Below, one piece after another: positions 24,597 to 33,288 of a DNA stretch of 64,000 nucleotides. This stretch comes from Bin125 sp026705025 (GTDB lineage Bacteria; Chloroflexota; Dehalococcoidia; Bin125): positions 186,001 to 250,000 of the forward strand of contig JAPPBN010000045.1 of NCBI GenBank assembly GCA_026705025.1, in the 5' to 3' direction. Made by a program: the position numbers and the translations under genes. The notes beneath the pieces are model-generated. The model ran no database searches. It saw only the letters and a program-made list of their open reading frames with translations, and had not been told where the DNA came from. Each line of letters begins with the position of its first letter. Position 1 is the stretch's first letter.

Positions 24597-25133
24597 TCAG
24601 ATGGTCAACCCGCCGAGGCCGAGCAGGCCGCGGGCGTGTTCGATCTCGCCGACGTGTCGGAAGCCGTGGTAGAGGAGCATGCCCGTGAGGGCCTGCCAGA
24701 TGGTCATCGGCGGGGTTGGGCGGATGACGATCTCTTCAGAGAGGTCATTCTCGGTCAGGGTCGAGACCCATTCGCGCGTGACGACCCACACTCCCTGCTG
24801 GTAGGTGAGCCAGGCGTCAACGTCATTGAGCTGGACGGCGTCGGCTTCCTCTTTGGTCATGCCGGTGCCCTGTGAGGTTCGGTGCAGGCCGAAATGCTGA
24901 TCCCATTCGCCGTCGAGCCAAACCGTTGGACGGCGATGGACAACCCAGTTCACGATGTTGTCCTCTGTCCGGACGTAGTGCCAGAGCGAGAAGAAGGCGC
25001 TGACGCCGTCGCTGGCGGGACGGGCGTTCCAGTGGTCGGCGGTCATGTCCGGGACGGCGCGGTCGAGCATGGCGTGCATGCCGTCGAGGCCTTCCTGGAT
25101 CACTTCCAGTTGCGAGAGGGGCATCGGACTCAT
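24597..25133 (-). CDS. DinB-family four-helix-bundle protein
   Basis: A 178-residue DinB/YfiT-like protein. The expected metal-binding histidines are present in SLWHYVRTED near residue 51 and in YHGFRHVGEIEHARGL near residues 155-170. The fold is shared with mycothiol- or bacillithiol-dependent transferases and some isomerases. No specific reaction is evident. It is divergent from the cupin gene by 66 bases. Confidence 0.87.
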   Translation of the reverse strand: MSPMPLSQLEVIQEGLDGMHAMLDRAVPDMTADHWNARPASDGVSAFFSLWHYVRTEDNIVNWVVHRRPTVWLDGEWDQHFGLHRTSQGTGMTKEEADAVQLNDVDAWLTYQQGVWVVTREWVSTLTENDLSEEIVIRPTPPMTIWQALTGMLLYHGFRHVGEIEHARGLLGLGGLTI

Positions 25134-25199
25134 CCTCCACCTGATTCGGTCGCCCGTTGATCATAAGCTGAGCAAAGCGTCCAGCGCGAGGAGAGTGCC

Positions 25200-25505
25200 A
25201 TGGCCAGCGGAGTCCAGCCCGACGAATACCGCGAGATGCTGCGGCACGGGACGATGTCGGTGGGTTTGTACACACCGCATGAAGTGGACAAGCAGAGTCC
25301 ACATAATCAGGACGAGGTGTACATCGTGGCGTCGGGCACGGGCGTGTTCGCGCTGGGAGAGCAGCGCATGGCGTGTGGTCCGGGCGATACCTTTTTCGTC
25401 GGCGCGGGCGCTCGGCACCGGTTCGAGGAATTCAGCGACGACCTAGCGGTCTGGGTCGTGTTCTACGGGCCCGAGGGCGGGGAACACGGTTCTGGGGCGG
25501 AATGA
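25200..25505 (+). CDS. small cupin-domain protein
   Basis: A 101-residue single-domain cupin. Motif 1 is HNQDEVYIVASGTG near residues 35-48, with His35, Glu39 and a Gln37 in place of the usual second His. Motif 2 is PGDTFFVGAGARHRFEE near 61-77, with the final His. Metal binding is therefore plausible with altered ligands. ATG at 25200 follows AGGAGAG. The stop overlaps the next start codon (ATGA), so the pair is translationally coupled to the three-TM protein. Function unknown. Confidence 0.9.
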   Translation: MASGVQPDEYREMLRHGTMSVGLYTPHEVDKQSPHNQDEVYIVASGTGVFALGEQRMACGPGDTFFVGAGARHRFEEFSDDLAVWVVFYGPEGGEHGSGAE

Positions 25506-25981
25506 TGGCCGAGGACACATCCGGAGCGCGATTGGCTTACGACATCGCGTTCTGGCGACTTCGTGAGCAGATCGCGTACGGCAGATCGCTTGACTCGAAG
25601 CTCGGCAGCGCGTTTGCTCTCAGCGCGGCGATGATTGCCCTCCTGGGATCGGCGTTGATCTTTGCTGCGCCGGTGGAACAAGTTGGCGTTGAAGCGGCGG
25701 TGGTTTCAGCGGCGAGTGTGTTCATTGCCAACATCGTCGTTTCGACTGCGGCGCTGCTAATCGGTCATATGAGCGTAGGTCCGGCTTCTGAAGAAATCGT
25801 GAACGAGGTCGCAATCGGTGACGATGAAGTTCCTTGGCAACGGACAGCCGAGTATCTGGCGGTCGCAGAGCAGCGCAACGAGCGGGTACTGCGGATCAAG
25901 TCTTGGTTGGTCGGCGCGGCGTTGCTGCTGACGGCTGCTACGACAATCGCTATTGCAGCGGCCGCGATTCTTGCTGTCTAG
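25502..25981 (+). CDS. three-TM membrane protein of unknown function
   Basis: A 159-residue protein with hydrophobic helices near residues 38-60 (FALSAAMIALLGSALIF), 66-92 (AAVVSAASVFIANIVVS) and 133-158 (LVGAALLLTAATTIAIA). A 40-residue acidic cytoplasmic or external loop separates the last two. ATG at 25502 overlaps the cupin stop; a second ATG follows directly. No family is recognised. Its 3' end overlaps the convergent 57-residue gene by 32 bases. Confidence 0.75.
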   Translation: MMAEDTSGARLAYDIAFWRLREQIAYGRSLDSKLGSAFALSAAMIALLGSALIFAAPVEQVGVEAAVVSAASVFIANIVVSTAALLIGHMSVGPASEEIVNEVAIGDDEVPWQRTAEYLAVAEQRNERVLRIKSWLVGAALLLTAATTIAIAAAAILAV

Positions 25982-26123
25982 CCTTCCGCTCCCGCCACCA
26001 ATCGCGCACAATGAAGTACAGAGTCCAAGGCGGCTCGACGCCCATCAACCGGACGGTTTCCCGCTCCGTTTCAGGTGGGTGCGCCTTGGGCTTCTGGTTG
26101 TCCGTGGGTTTGGCGGTTGCCAT
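25950..26123 (-). CDS. 57-residue basic protein with a strong ribosome binding site
   Basis: The minus strand carries GGAGGT six bases before ATG at 26123 and a 57-codon frame ending at 25950. The product is charged, with ETERETVRLMGVEPPWTLYF in the middle and a basic tail WWRERKARQQ. The aromatic/basic patch could bind a membrane or nucleic acid. It follows the split-barrel gene by 50 bases on the same strand and may be its last operon member. An upstream ATG ten codons earlier lacks a site. No homologue is recognised. Confidence 0.62.
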   Translation of the reverse strand: MATAKPTDNQKPKAHPPETERETVRLMGVEPPWTLYFIVRDWWRERKARQQESRPLQ

Positions 26124-26173
26124 ATCGGTACCTCCGCCTGACTGTACGTCCATGTTACCCAGACGCGGCCGCC

Positions 26174-26653
26174 TCAGTAGACGCCGCCGAGCTTTTCGTG
26201 ATCCCAGCTGTAGACGCGGGTGGGGTTGATGCGCACGACGGCTCGCTTGGAGGCCTGACGGACTCGTTGTTCGTCGTCCATGGGAGTTGAGGAGCGGCCC
26301 TGGGCGTTGGGGTTTCGCTTTTCTCCAGTGGCGTCCTGGACGGCCATGACGAGCTGCGGGTCGTTCTCGATCACGTCGGCTTCGCCTTCGATCACGAGGC
26401 CCTTGATCTTCGAATACTCGACGCCCGACTCGAGCATCACCGTGATCCGTGGGTCGCGCTTGAGGTTGAGCACCTTTTGCGCCTTGGCGTAGGTGGTGAA
26501 GTGGATCTTGTCGTCGATCACGCCGTACCACATGGCGACCATGTGGGGGAATCCGTTATTGCCGTTCGAGGCGACCTGCAGTGTCCAGCCGGTCTCGATG
26601 AATTCTTTAGCTTCCTCGTCGGTCATGGCGATCATGTTGCGTCGACTGGGCAT
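26174..26653 (-). CDS. split beta-barrel FMN/F420-binding protein (PPOX family)
   Basis: A 159-residue pyridoxamine-phosphate-oxidase-like protein. The barrel strands read GWTLQVASNGNNGFPHMVAMWYGV, then IHFTTYAKAQKVLNLKRDPRITVML and GLVIEGEADVIEN. It lacks the specific active-site features of PdxH and resembles F420- or FMN-dependent reductases and haem-utilisation-type proteins. GGAG stands six bases before ATG 26653. It lies 35 bases after fumC on the same strand. Confidence 0.87.
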   Translation of the reverse strand: MPSRRNMIAMTDEEAKEFIETGWTLQVASNGNNGFPHMVAMWYGVIDDKIHFTTYAKAQKVLNLKRDPRITVMLESGVEYSKIKGLVIEGEADVIENDPQLVMAVQDATGEKRNPNAQGRSSTPMDDEQRVRQASKRAVVRINPTRVYSWDHEKLGGVY

Positions 26654-26688
26654 GGGTGCTCCGATTCAGATCTTGCGGTGTTGGCAGT

Positions 26689-28077
26689 CTAGGGGCGGGT
26701 CATCTCTTCAGGCTTGACCCACTCGGCGAACTGTTCTTCGGTGAGGAGGCCGAGTTCGAGGCCGGCGGAGAGGAGGGTGCCGTTGTCGGCGTGCGCCTTC
26801 TTGGCGATGGCGGCGGCGTTGTCGTAGCCGATGTGCGGGTTGAGCGCGGTGACCAGCATGAGCGAGGAGCGCATCAACTCGTCGATTCGGCCGTAGTTGG
26901 GTTCGATCCCGACGACGCAGTTGTCGGTGAAGGAGACGGCGGCGTCGCCGAGCAGCTTGATGCTCTGCAGGTTGTTGAAGGCCATCACCGGCTTGAACAC
27001 ATTGAGCTCGAAGTGGCCGTTGGAGCCGCCGACCGAGACCGCGACGGCGTTGCCCATCACCTGGGCGCAGACCATCGTCAGCGCTTCGGACTGAGTTGGG
27101 TTGACCTTGCCGGGCATGATCGAAGAGCCGGGCTCGTTGGCCGGGAGCACCAGCTCCCCGAGACCGGCACGAGGACCGGAGCCGAGCATGCGCACGTCGT
27201 TGGCGATCTTCATCAGCGAGACGGCGATCGTGTTGAGCACGCCGGCCAGCTCGACCTGGGCGTCGTGGGCGGCGAGCGCCTCGAACTTGTTCGGCGCGGT
27301 GACGAACGGCAGGCCGGTGAACTCGGCGATCTCCTCGGCGACTTTGACGGCGTAGTCGGGGTGCGAGTTGATCCCGGTGCCGACGGCGGTGCCGCCCAGG
27401 GCCAGTTCGTAGAGGCGTGGCAGCGTCTGCTCGGCGCGCTTGATGCCGTAGGCGACCTGCTGGACGTAGCCGCTGAACTCCTGACCCAGCGTCAGCGGGA
27501 CCGCGTCCATAACGTGCGTGCGTCCGATCTTGACGATCTCAGCCCATGCGTCGGCCTTGGCCTGCAGCGCGTCGTGGAGGTAACGCAGGCTGGGGATCAG
27601 GTGTTGGACGGTTTGCTCCGCCGTGGCGATTGCCATGGCGCCGGGGAAGACGTCGTTGGACGACTGCGACATGTTGACGTGGTCGTTGGGGTGGACCGGC
27701 GACTTCGAGCCGATTTCGCCGCCGAGCAGTTCGATGGCGCGATTCGAGATCACCTCATTGGCGTTCATGTTCGACTGTGTGCCTGAGCCCGTCTGCCAGA
27801 CGACGAGCGGAAAGTGATCGTCGAGATCGCCGTCGATGACCTGTTGTCCGGCGGAGCGGATGGCGTCAGCGAGCTCGGAGTCCAGACGGCCGAGCTTCTG
27901 GTTGGCGCTAGCCGAGGCGTGCTTGACGATGCCCATGGCTCGGAGGATCGAACGGGGCATGCGCTCTCCGCCGATCTTGAAATTCTCCAGTGATCGCTGG
28001 GTCTGCGCGCCCCAATAGCGGTCGGCGGGAACCTCGATGGTTCCCATCGTGTCGGATTCGACTCGGATCTGGCTCAT
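26689..28077 (-). CDS. fumC: class II fumarate hydratase
   Basis: A 462-residue class II fumarase (fumarate + water to L-malate), iron-independent. Seen are DRYWGAQTQRSLENFKIG near residues 20-37, SGTQSNMNANEV near 95-106, HPNDHVNMSQSSND near 130-143, and the signature GSSIMPGKVNP near 317-327. AGGA stands six bases before the ATG. It is downstream of mdh, separated by a 114-base region with a 10-bp-phased repeat. It belongs to the TCA block with mdh and aconitase. Confidence 0.96.
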   Translation of the reverse strand: MSQIRVESDTMGTIEVPADRYWGAQTQRSLENFKIGGERMPRSILRAMGIVKHASASANQKLGRLDSELADAIRSAGQQVIDGDLDDHFPLVVWQTGSGTQSNMNANEVISNRAIELLGGEIGSKSPVHPNDHVNMSQSSNDVFPGAMAIATAEQTVQHLIPSLRYLHDALQAKADAWAEIVKIGRTHVMDAVPLTLGQEFSGYVQQVAYGIKRAEQTLPRLYELALGGTAVGTGINSHPDYAVKVAEEIAEFTGLPFVTAPNKFEALAAHDAQVELAGVLNTIAVSLMKIANDVRMLGSGPRAGLGELVLPANEPGSSIMPGKVNPTQSEALTMVCAQVMGNAVAVSVGGSNGHFELNVFKPVMAFNNLQSIKLLGDAAVSFTDNCVVGIEPNYGRIDELMRSSLMLVTALNPHIGYDNAAAIAKKAHADNGTLLSAGLELGLLTEEQFAEWVKPEEMTRP

Positions 28078-28110
28078 GTTCAGTCCTCAGCGGGGTCTGG
28101 GCGTTCTCGT

Positions 28111-28170
28111 TGTTCGATCTTGGACGATTTTGTGCGATTTTGGACGATTCGGGACGGTTGTTGGACGACT
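28111..28170. repeat. 10-bp-phased repeat between mdh and fumC
   Basis: Six units of ten bases run in register: TGTTCGATCT, TGGACGATTT, TGTGCGATTT, TGGACGATTC, GGGACGGTTG, TTGGACGACT. On the minus strand, the transcribed strand, two A4 tracts are exactly ten bases apart. Phased A-tracts bend DNA. The array lies in the fumC leader. It shares the TGTTCGA core and the period with the array at 3294-3474. Confidence 0.65.
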
Positions 28171-28191
28171 TCGGCCGGTGGATGTCCGGGA

Positions 28192-29139
28192 TTATCCGCC
28201 GTTGTGTTGGCTGAGACGGGCCATGTCGTCAACCAGACCCTGGACGGCGTCGGCGGAGTGATTGAGCTGAGACTGCTCCTCGTCAGTGAGGCTGATTTCG
28301 AGGATCTGCTCGATGCCGTTCCGGCCCAGCACGACAGGCACGCCGATGAAGAGACCGTCGACACCGTACTCACCGTTGAGCAGCGCGGCGCAGGGTAGGA
28401 TGCGGCGCTTGTCGAGCGCGATCGCGTCGACCATCTGGGCGACGGCGGCGGACGGCGCGTAGAAGGCGGAACCCGTCTTGAGCAGGTTGACGATCTCCGC
28501 GCCGCCGTCGCGGGTTCGCTGAATGATCTGGTTGAGCTGGTCCTGAGGCAGCAGTTTGGTGATCGGGATGCCGGCGGCGGTGGTGTAGGAGGCGAGCGGG
28601 ACCATGGTGTCGCCGTGGCCGCCGAGGACGAAGGCGTTGATGTCTTCGACGGAGACGTTGATCGCCTCGGCGAGGAAGGAGCGGTAACGGGCGGTGTCGA
28701 GAATGCCGGCCATGCCGACGACGCGCGAGCTGTCGATGCCGGCGGCGTCGTAGGCGACGTGGCACATGGCGTCGAGCGGATTGGAGACGACGACGATTGT
28801 CGCGTCCGGTGATTCGGCGATCGCGGCGCGTGTGACGGAATCGACGATGCCCATGTTGATCTGCAGCAGGTCGTCGCGCGACATGCCCGGTTTACGGGCG
28901 ACGCCGGAGGTAATCACGACGATGTCGGAGCCGGCGGTCGGGCCATAGTCGGTCGCGCCGGTGATGCAGGAGTCGACGCCAATGACGGGGGAGGCTTCGT
29001 ACATGTCGAGCGCTTTGCCCTGGGGCAGGCCGTCGACGATGTCGACCAGGACGATGTCGGCGTAACCGCGCTCGGCGAGTCGTTGGGCGGTGGTCGCGCC
29101 GACGTTTCCGGCTCCAATGACGGTCACCTTCGTTCGCAT
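28192..29139 (-). CDS. mdh: malate dehydrogenase (LDH-like)
   Basis: A 315-residue NAD-dependent malate dehydrogenase. Seen are the Rossmann GAGNVGATTA near residues 9-18, Asp for NAD at VLVDIVDG, VARKPGMSRDDLL with the substrate-binding Arg residues, VVVSNPLDAM, and the catalytic GGHGDTMVP near 176-184. The Arg in the mobile loop (RKPGMSR) indicates malate rather than lactate. It lies between aconitase and fumC on one strand, a TCA-cycle cluster. Confidence 0.96.
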   Translation of the reverse strand: MRTKVTVIGAGNVGATTAQRLAERGYADIVLVDIVDGLPQGKALDMYEASPVIGVDSCITGATDYGPTAGSDIVVITSGVARKPGMSRDDLLQINMGIVDSVTRAAIAESPDATIVVVSNPLDAMCHVAYDAAGIDSSRVVGMAGILDTARYRSFLAEAINVSVEDINAFVLGGHGDTMVPLASYTTAAGIPITKLLPQDQLNQIIQRTRDGGAEIVNLLKTGSAFYAPSAAVAQMVDAIALDKRRILPCAALLNGEYGVDGLFIGVPVVLGRNGIEQILEISLTDEEQSQLNHSADAVQGLVDDMARLSQHNGG

Positions 29140-29213
29140 GAGTCCGGACCTTTCAGGACACGGGCAGCCACACCCGCGGGATACATGTCGGGGTCAGTTC
29201 AATTGTTATCCGA

Positions 29214-29234
29214 TGGCAGGCTTTGGGTCTGCCA
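29214..29234 (-). terminator. candidate hairpin after aconitase
   Basis: TGGCAG and CTGCCA form a 6-bp stem around a 9-base loop, 28 bases after the aconitase stop in the minus-strand sense. No T-run follows, so it is a weak terminator or processing candidate. Confidence 0.3.
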
Positions 29235-29261
29235 CGTGAATGGCGGAGGAGGTGGGCCGAA

Positions 29262-31529
29262 CTACTGCGACGCTGCGATCTTGTTCAGGGCGCTGCCGGC
29301 CTGGAACCAGGTGATTTGCTCGTCGGTGTAGCTGTGGTTGACTGAGACCTCGTTGCTGGAGCCGTCCTCGTGGTCGATGCGTAGCGTGAGCGGTTGGCCG
29401 GGTGCGAAATCGGCCAGACCGAGGATGCTCAGGCGGTCGAGCTGGCCGACGAGATCGTAGTGCGCCGGGTCGCTGAAGGTGAGGGCGAGGATGCCCTGCT
29501 TCTTCAGGTTGGTCTCGGCGATGCGGGCGAAGGAGCGGGCGATCACGACGTAGCCGCCGCTCCAGCGAATCTCCATTGAGGCGTGCTCACGGCTGGAACC
29601 TTCGCCATAATTCTCGTCGCCGACGGCGACCCAGCGGATGCCGGCGTCCTTGTAGGCGCGGGCGACATCGCTGATCGGCTGGCCGGACTGACCGCTGATC
29701 TGATTGAGCGTGGTGCCGGTCTCGCCCGTGAAGGCATTGACGCCGCCGCTGAACAGGTTGCCGGAAATGTTCTCGAGATGACCTCGGAATCGGAGCCAGG
29801 AGCCGGCTGGCGAGATGTGGTCGGTCGTCGTTTTGCCCTGTGTCTTGAGCAGCAGCGACATAAAGGTGTAGTCGTTGCCGTCCCAGGTGTTGAACGGGGT
29901 CAGCCGCTGCAGGCGGTCGCTCTCGGGGCTGACGATCACATCGACGTCGCTGCCGTCCTCGGGCGGAGCGATGAAGCCTTCGTCGCCGACGTCGAATCCG
30001 TCGGCCGGCAGCTCGTCACCCGAGGGCGCGGAGAAGCGGAATTCACCGTCGGCGGTGGCAATGGCGTCGCTGCGCGGATCGAAGCCCATCTCGCCGGCGA
30101 AGGCCGTGGCGACGACCAGCTCGGGCGACCCGATGAAGGCGAGCGTGTTGCGATTGGCGTCGTTGCGGCCGGGGAAGTTGCGATTGAAGGAGGTAACAAT
30201 CGTGTTCTGTTCGTCGCCCTCGATGTCCTCACGCTTCCATTGGCCGATGCAGGGTCCGCAGGCATTGGCCAGGACGGTCGCGCCGGCCGACTCGAAGGCC
30301 TCGATCTGACCGTCGCGCTGGGTCGTGGCGCGAATCTGTTCGGAGCCGGGAGTCACGAGCAGCGGTGAGCGGAGCTCGAGCCCGGCATCGGCCGCTTGCC
30401 GGGCGATGTCCGCGGCTCGGCTCATGTCCTCGTAGGAGGAGTTGGTGCAGGAGCCGATCAGGGCATTGGTCACGTTGAGCGGGTACGCTTCGGACTCCAT
30501 GAATCCGCGAATTTCGGCGACCGTGTTGCGCAGGTCGGGCGTGTGCGGTCCGACCCAGGCCGGCTCAAGCTCGCTGAGGTTGATCTCAATCACACGGTCG
30601 AAGATCTCGTGGCGCGCATCGGCGACGCCGTCGTCGGCGCGTAGATGCTCGGCGTTGGCTTCAGCCAGCTCTGCGATTTCGGCGCGATCCGTGCTGCGCA
30701 GGTAGTCTGCTGTTCGCGAGTCGAAGGGAAAGAGCGAGGTCGTCGCGCCGATTTCGGCGCCCATATTGGTCACCGTGCCGCGGCCGGTGGCGCTCATCGA
30801 GTCGAGACCGGGACCGAAGTACTCGACGATTGCGCCGGTGCCGCCCTTGACCGTGAGCTCGTCGGCGACGCGCAGGATGACGTCCTTGGGCGCGGTCCAT
30901 CCGTCGAGTTCGCCGGTCAGGTAGACGCCGATCAGCCTGGGCATGGTTACGCCCCAGCCGAGGCCGGCCATCACGTCGACCGCGTCGGCGCCGCCGACCC
31001 CGATCGCGATCATGCCCATGCCGCCGGCGTTGGGCGTGTGCGAGTCGGTGCCGATCATCATGCCGCCGGGGAACGCGTAGTTCTCGAACACGACCTGGTG
31101 GATGATGCCCGAGCCGGGCTTCCAGAAGCCCGCGCCATAGCGGGCGGCGGCGCTGCGCAGGAACTCGTAGACCTCTTCGTTTTCGCTGACAGCGACCTGG
31201 AGATCGGCATCGGCGCCGATTCGCGCCTGGATCAAGTGGTCGCAGTGGACGGTGGTCGGCACGACGACGCGCTGCAGTCCCGCCAGTTCGAACTGGAGCA
31301 GCGCCATCTGTGCTGTGGCGTCTTGCAAGGCGACCCGATCGGGCTGCAGCGCTGCGTGGTCGACGCCGCGTTCGATCGGTTGATTGGCCGGGTCGGTGAA
31401 GTGGCCGAACAGGATCTTTTCGGCCAGGGTCAGCGGCCGGTCGATCCTTCGTCGGGCCACGTCGATGCCGTCACGCAGCTTGGAGTACGCGGCGTCAATG
31501 CGCTGGAGGGCGTCGGGTTCAATAGCCAT
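29262..31529 (-). CDS. acn: aconitate hydratase (mitochondrial type)
   Basis: A 755-residue 4Fe-4S aconitase interconverting citrate and isocitrate. Cluster ligands lie in IGSCTNSSYEDM and NACGPCIGQW. Other segments are TTVHCDHLIQA, GTDSHTPNAGGMGM, FNRNFPGRND and the C-terminal swivel domain with SSREHASMEIR near residues 640-650. Length and motifs match the mitochondrial-type class rather than AcnA or AcnB. It is the upstream gene of the acn-mdh-fumC run on the minus strand. Confidence 0.96.
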   Translation of the reverse strand: MAIEPDALQRIDAAYSKLRDGIDVARRRIDRPLTLAEKILFGHFTDPANQPIERGVDHAALQPDRVALQDATAQMALLQFELAGLQRVVVPTTVHCDHLIQARIGADADLQVAVSENEEVYEFLRSAAARYGAGFWKPGSGIIHQVVFENYAFPGGMMIGTDSHTPNAGGMGMIAIGVGGADAVDVMAGLGWGVTMPRLIGVYLTGELDGWTAPKDVILRVADELTVKGGTGAIVEYFGPGLDSMSATGRGTVTNMGAEIGATTSLFPFDSRTADYLRSTDRAEIAELAEANAEHLRADDGVADARHEIFDRVIEINLSELEPAWVGPHTPDLRNTVAEIRGFMESEAYPLNVTNALIGSCTNSSYEDMSRAADIARQAADAGLELRSPLLVTPGSEQIRATTQRDGQIEAFESAGATVLANACGPCIGQWKREDIEGDEQNTIVTSFNRNFPGRNDANRNTLAFIGSPELVVATAFAGEMGFDPRSDAIATADGEFRFSAPSGDELPADGFDVGDEGFIAPPEDGSDVDVIVSPESDRLQRLTPFNTWDGNDYTFMSLLLKTQGKTTTDHISPAGSWLRFRGHLENISGNLFSGGVNAFTGETGTTLNQISGQSGQPISDVARAYKDAGIRWVAVGDENYGEGSSREHASMEIRWSGGYVVIARSFARIAETNLKKQGILALTFSDPAHYDLVGQLDRLSILGLADFAPGQPLTLRIDHEDGSSNEVSVNHSYTDEQITWFQAGSALNKIAASQ

Positions 31530-31583
31530 GGCGGGATCCAGTTCGGTGCTGACGATCAGACAGCGAGTCCGGCGAAGCGTTGC

Positions 31584-33170
31584 TCAGAGGGGAATGTTCC
31601 CATGCTTCTTGGGCGGCGAGGTGTCGACTTTGTCTGCGAGCATATCGAGCGCGCGGAAGATCGCGGTGCGCGTGTCGCGGGGATGGATCACATCGTCGAT
31701 GAATCCCAGTTCGGCCGCCTGGTAGGGGCGATAGAACTCTGCCTCGTACTCGGAGATGGCCAGCGCACGTTCGGCGTCCGGGTCGTCTGCGGCGGCGATT
31801 CGGCGGCGATGGATGATGTTGACCGCGCCGTCCGAGCCGGTCACGGCGATCTGCGCGGTGGGCCACGCGAGGTTGATGTCGGATCGCAGGTGTTTGCTGC
31901 TCATCACGACGTATGCGCCGCCGATTGACTTACGCAGGGTGACGGCGACTTTGGGCACGGTCGCCTCGGCGTAGGCGTAGAGCAGCTTGGCGCCATGCGC
32001 GATGATCCCGCCGTACTCCTGTTGGGTGCCGGGCAGGAATCCGGGGACGTCGACCAGGGTGACGATGGGGATGTTGAAGCAGTCGCAGAACCGGACAAAG
32101 CGCGCCGCCTTGCGCGAGGCGTCGATGTCGAGCACGCCGGCGAGCGTGTCGGGGTCGTTGGCGACGATGCCGACGCCGTAGCCGCCCATATGGCCGAAGC
32201 CGATCGCGACGTTGCGTGCCCACTGGGCCTGGATCTCCATGAACTCGCCGTTGTCGACGATCTCGCGGATCACGCGTCGGATGTCGTAGGGGCGGGTGGA
32301 GTCAGCCGGAACGATGTCGACAAGATTGTCGAGCTTGCGCTCGGGGGAGTCGCCGGTGTCGGTCCAGCGGGGATCTTCCATGTTGTTCTGCGGCAGGAAC
32401 GTGAGCAGCTGGCGAACGCTGTTGAGCGTGGCCTCCTCGCCTGGAATGCAGAAGTGGGCGACGCCGGTCCTGGTGGCGTGGGTCATCGCGCCGCCGAGTT
32501 CTTCGTGGGTTACTTCTTCACCCGAGACGGCGCGGATCACGTCGGGACCGGTGATGTACATCTGTCCGGTGCCCTGAACCATGAAGATGAAGTCCATGAT
32601 CGCGGGCGAGTAGACGCCGCCACCGGCGGCGGGGCCGGCGCAGACGGCAATCTGAGGGACGAGCCCGGACGAGAGCGTGTTGCGCAGGAAAATCTCGCCG
32701 TAGCCGCGCAGCGAGGTCACGCCTTCCTGGATGCGGGCGCCGCCACCGTCGTTGATCGCGACGATTGGCGCCCCAACCTTCATGGAGAGGTCCTGGATCT
32801 TGGCGATTTTCTCGGCTGCGGCCTCGGAGACGGAGCCTCCGTAGAGCGTGAAGTCCTGGGCATAGGCGAAGACCGTACGGCCGTCGACCGTGCCGTGTCC
32901 AACGACGACGGCGTCGCCTTCGGGGCGGTTGTTCTCGAGTCCGAATCCCGAGCCTCGGTGTTTGACGAACGGGTCGATTTCGGTGAACGAGCCCGCGTCA
33001 AAGAGGATGTCCAGCCGCTCACGGGCGCTGAGTTTGCCGCGTCCGTGTTGACGTTCCATCGCGGCGGTTCTGGCCTCGCTGGCGTTGCCGTTGAGGCGTC
33101 GCTGAGCGACCTCTTCAAGCAGGAAATCGATGCCGCGCTGCGTGGAATTCTGTGCGGGTTCAGAGACCAT
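31584..33170 (-). CDS. acyl-CoA (propionyl/methylcrotonyl-type) carboxylase, carboxyltransferase subunit
   Basis: A 528-residue biotin-dependent carboxyltransferase beta subunit of the PccB/MmdA family. The two crotonase-like halves carry ERLDILFDAGSFTEID, NDGGGARIQEGV, CAGPAAGGGVYSPA, DIDASRKAARFVRFCD, VDVPGFLPGTQQEYGG and GSDGAVNIIHRR. Its partner is a biotin carboxylase/BCCP subunit, not found in this window, so the complex is encoded in pieces. Substrate by family is propionyl-CoA or methylmalonyl-CoA; a decarboxylase role is also possible. It would connect odd-chain or branched degradation to the neighbouring TCA genes. Confidence 0.93.
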   Translation of the reverse strand: MVSEPAQNSTQRGIDFLLEEVAQRRLNGNASEARTAAMERQHGRGKLSARERLDILFDAGSFTEIDPFVKHRGSGFGLENNRPEGDAVVVGHGTVDGRTVFAYAQDFTLYGGSVSEAAAEKIAKIQDLSMKVGAPIVAINDGGGARIQEGVTSLRGYGEIFLRNTLSSGLVPQIAVCAGPAAGGGVYSPAIMDFIFMVQGTGQMYITGPDVIRAVSGEEVTHEELGGAMTHATRTGVAHFCIPGEEATLNSVRQLLTFLPQNNMEDPRWTDTGDSPERKLDNLVDIVPADSTRPYDIRRVIREIVDNGEFMEIQAQWARNVAIGFGHMGGYGVGIVANDPDTLAGVLDIDASRKAARFVRFCDCFNIPIVTLVDVPGFLPGTQQEYGGIIAHGAKLLYAYAEATVPKVAVTLRKSIGGAYVVMSSKHLRSDINLAWPTAQIAVTGSDGAVNIIHRRRIAAADDPDAERALAISEYEAEFYRPYQAAELGFIDDVIHPRDTRTAIFRALDMLADKVDTSPPKKHGNIPL

Positions 33171-33288
33171 GGTTCACCTGACGCTGGGTGCGCACTGGCA
33201 AGAAAAATCGCCGCTTCGCAGGAATCGAGGCTACTACAGGCCCAACCCGCCCACAATCAAACGCGAACAGGATTGGTGACCTGGAGGG

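Noticed and set aside
29083..29331. 82-codon plus-strand frame between mdh and aconitase
   Set aside because: It overlaps the 5' end of mdh and the 3' end of aconitase in antisense, with no ribosome binding site or domain.
30645..31928. 427-codon plus-strand frame
   Set aside because: It is antisense to the start of aconitase and the end of the carboxylase gene. Both sense genes have full motif sets.
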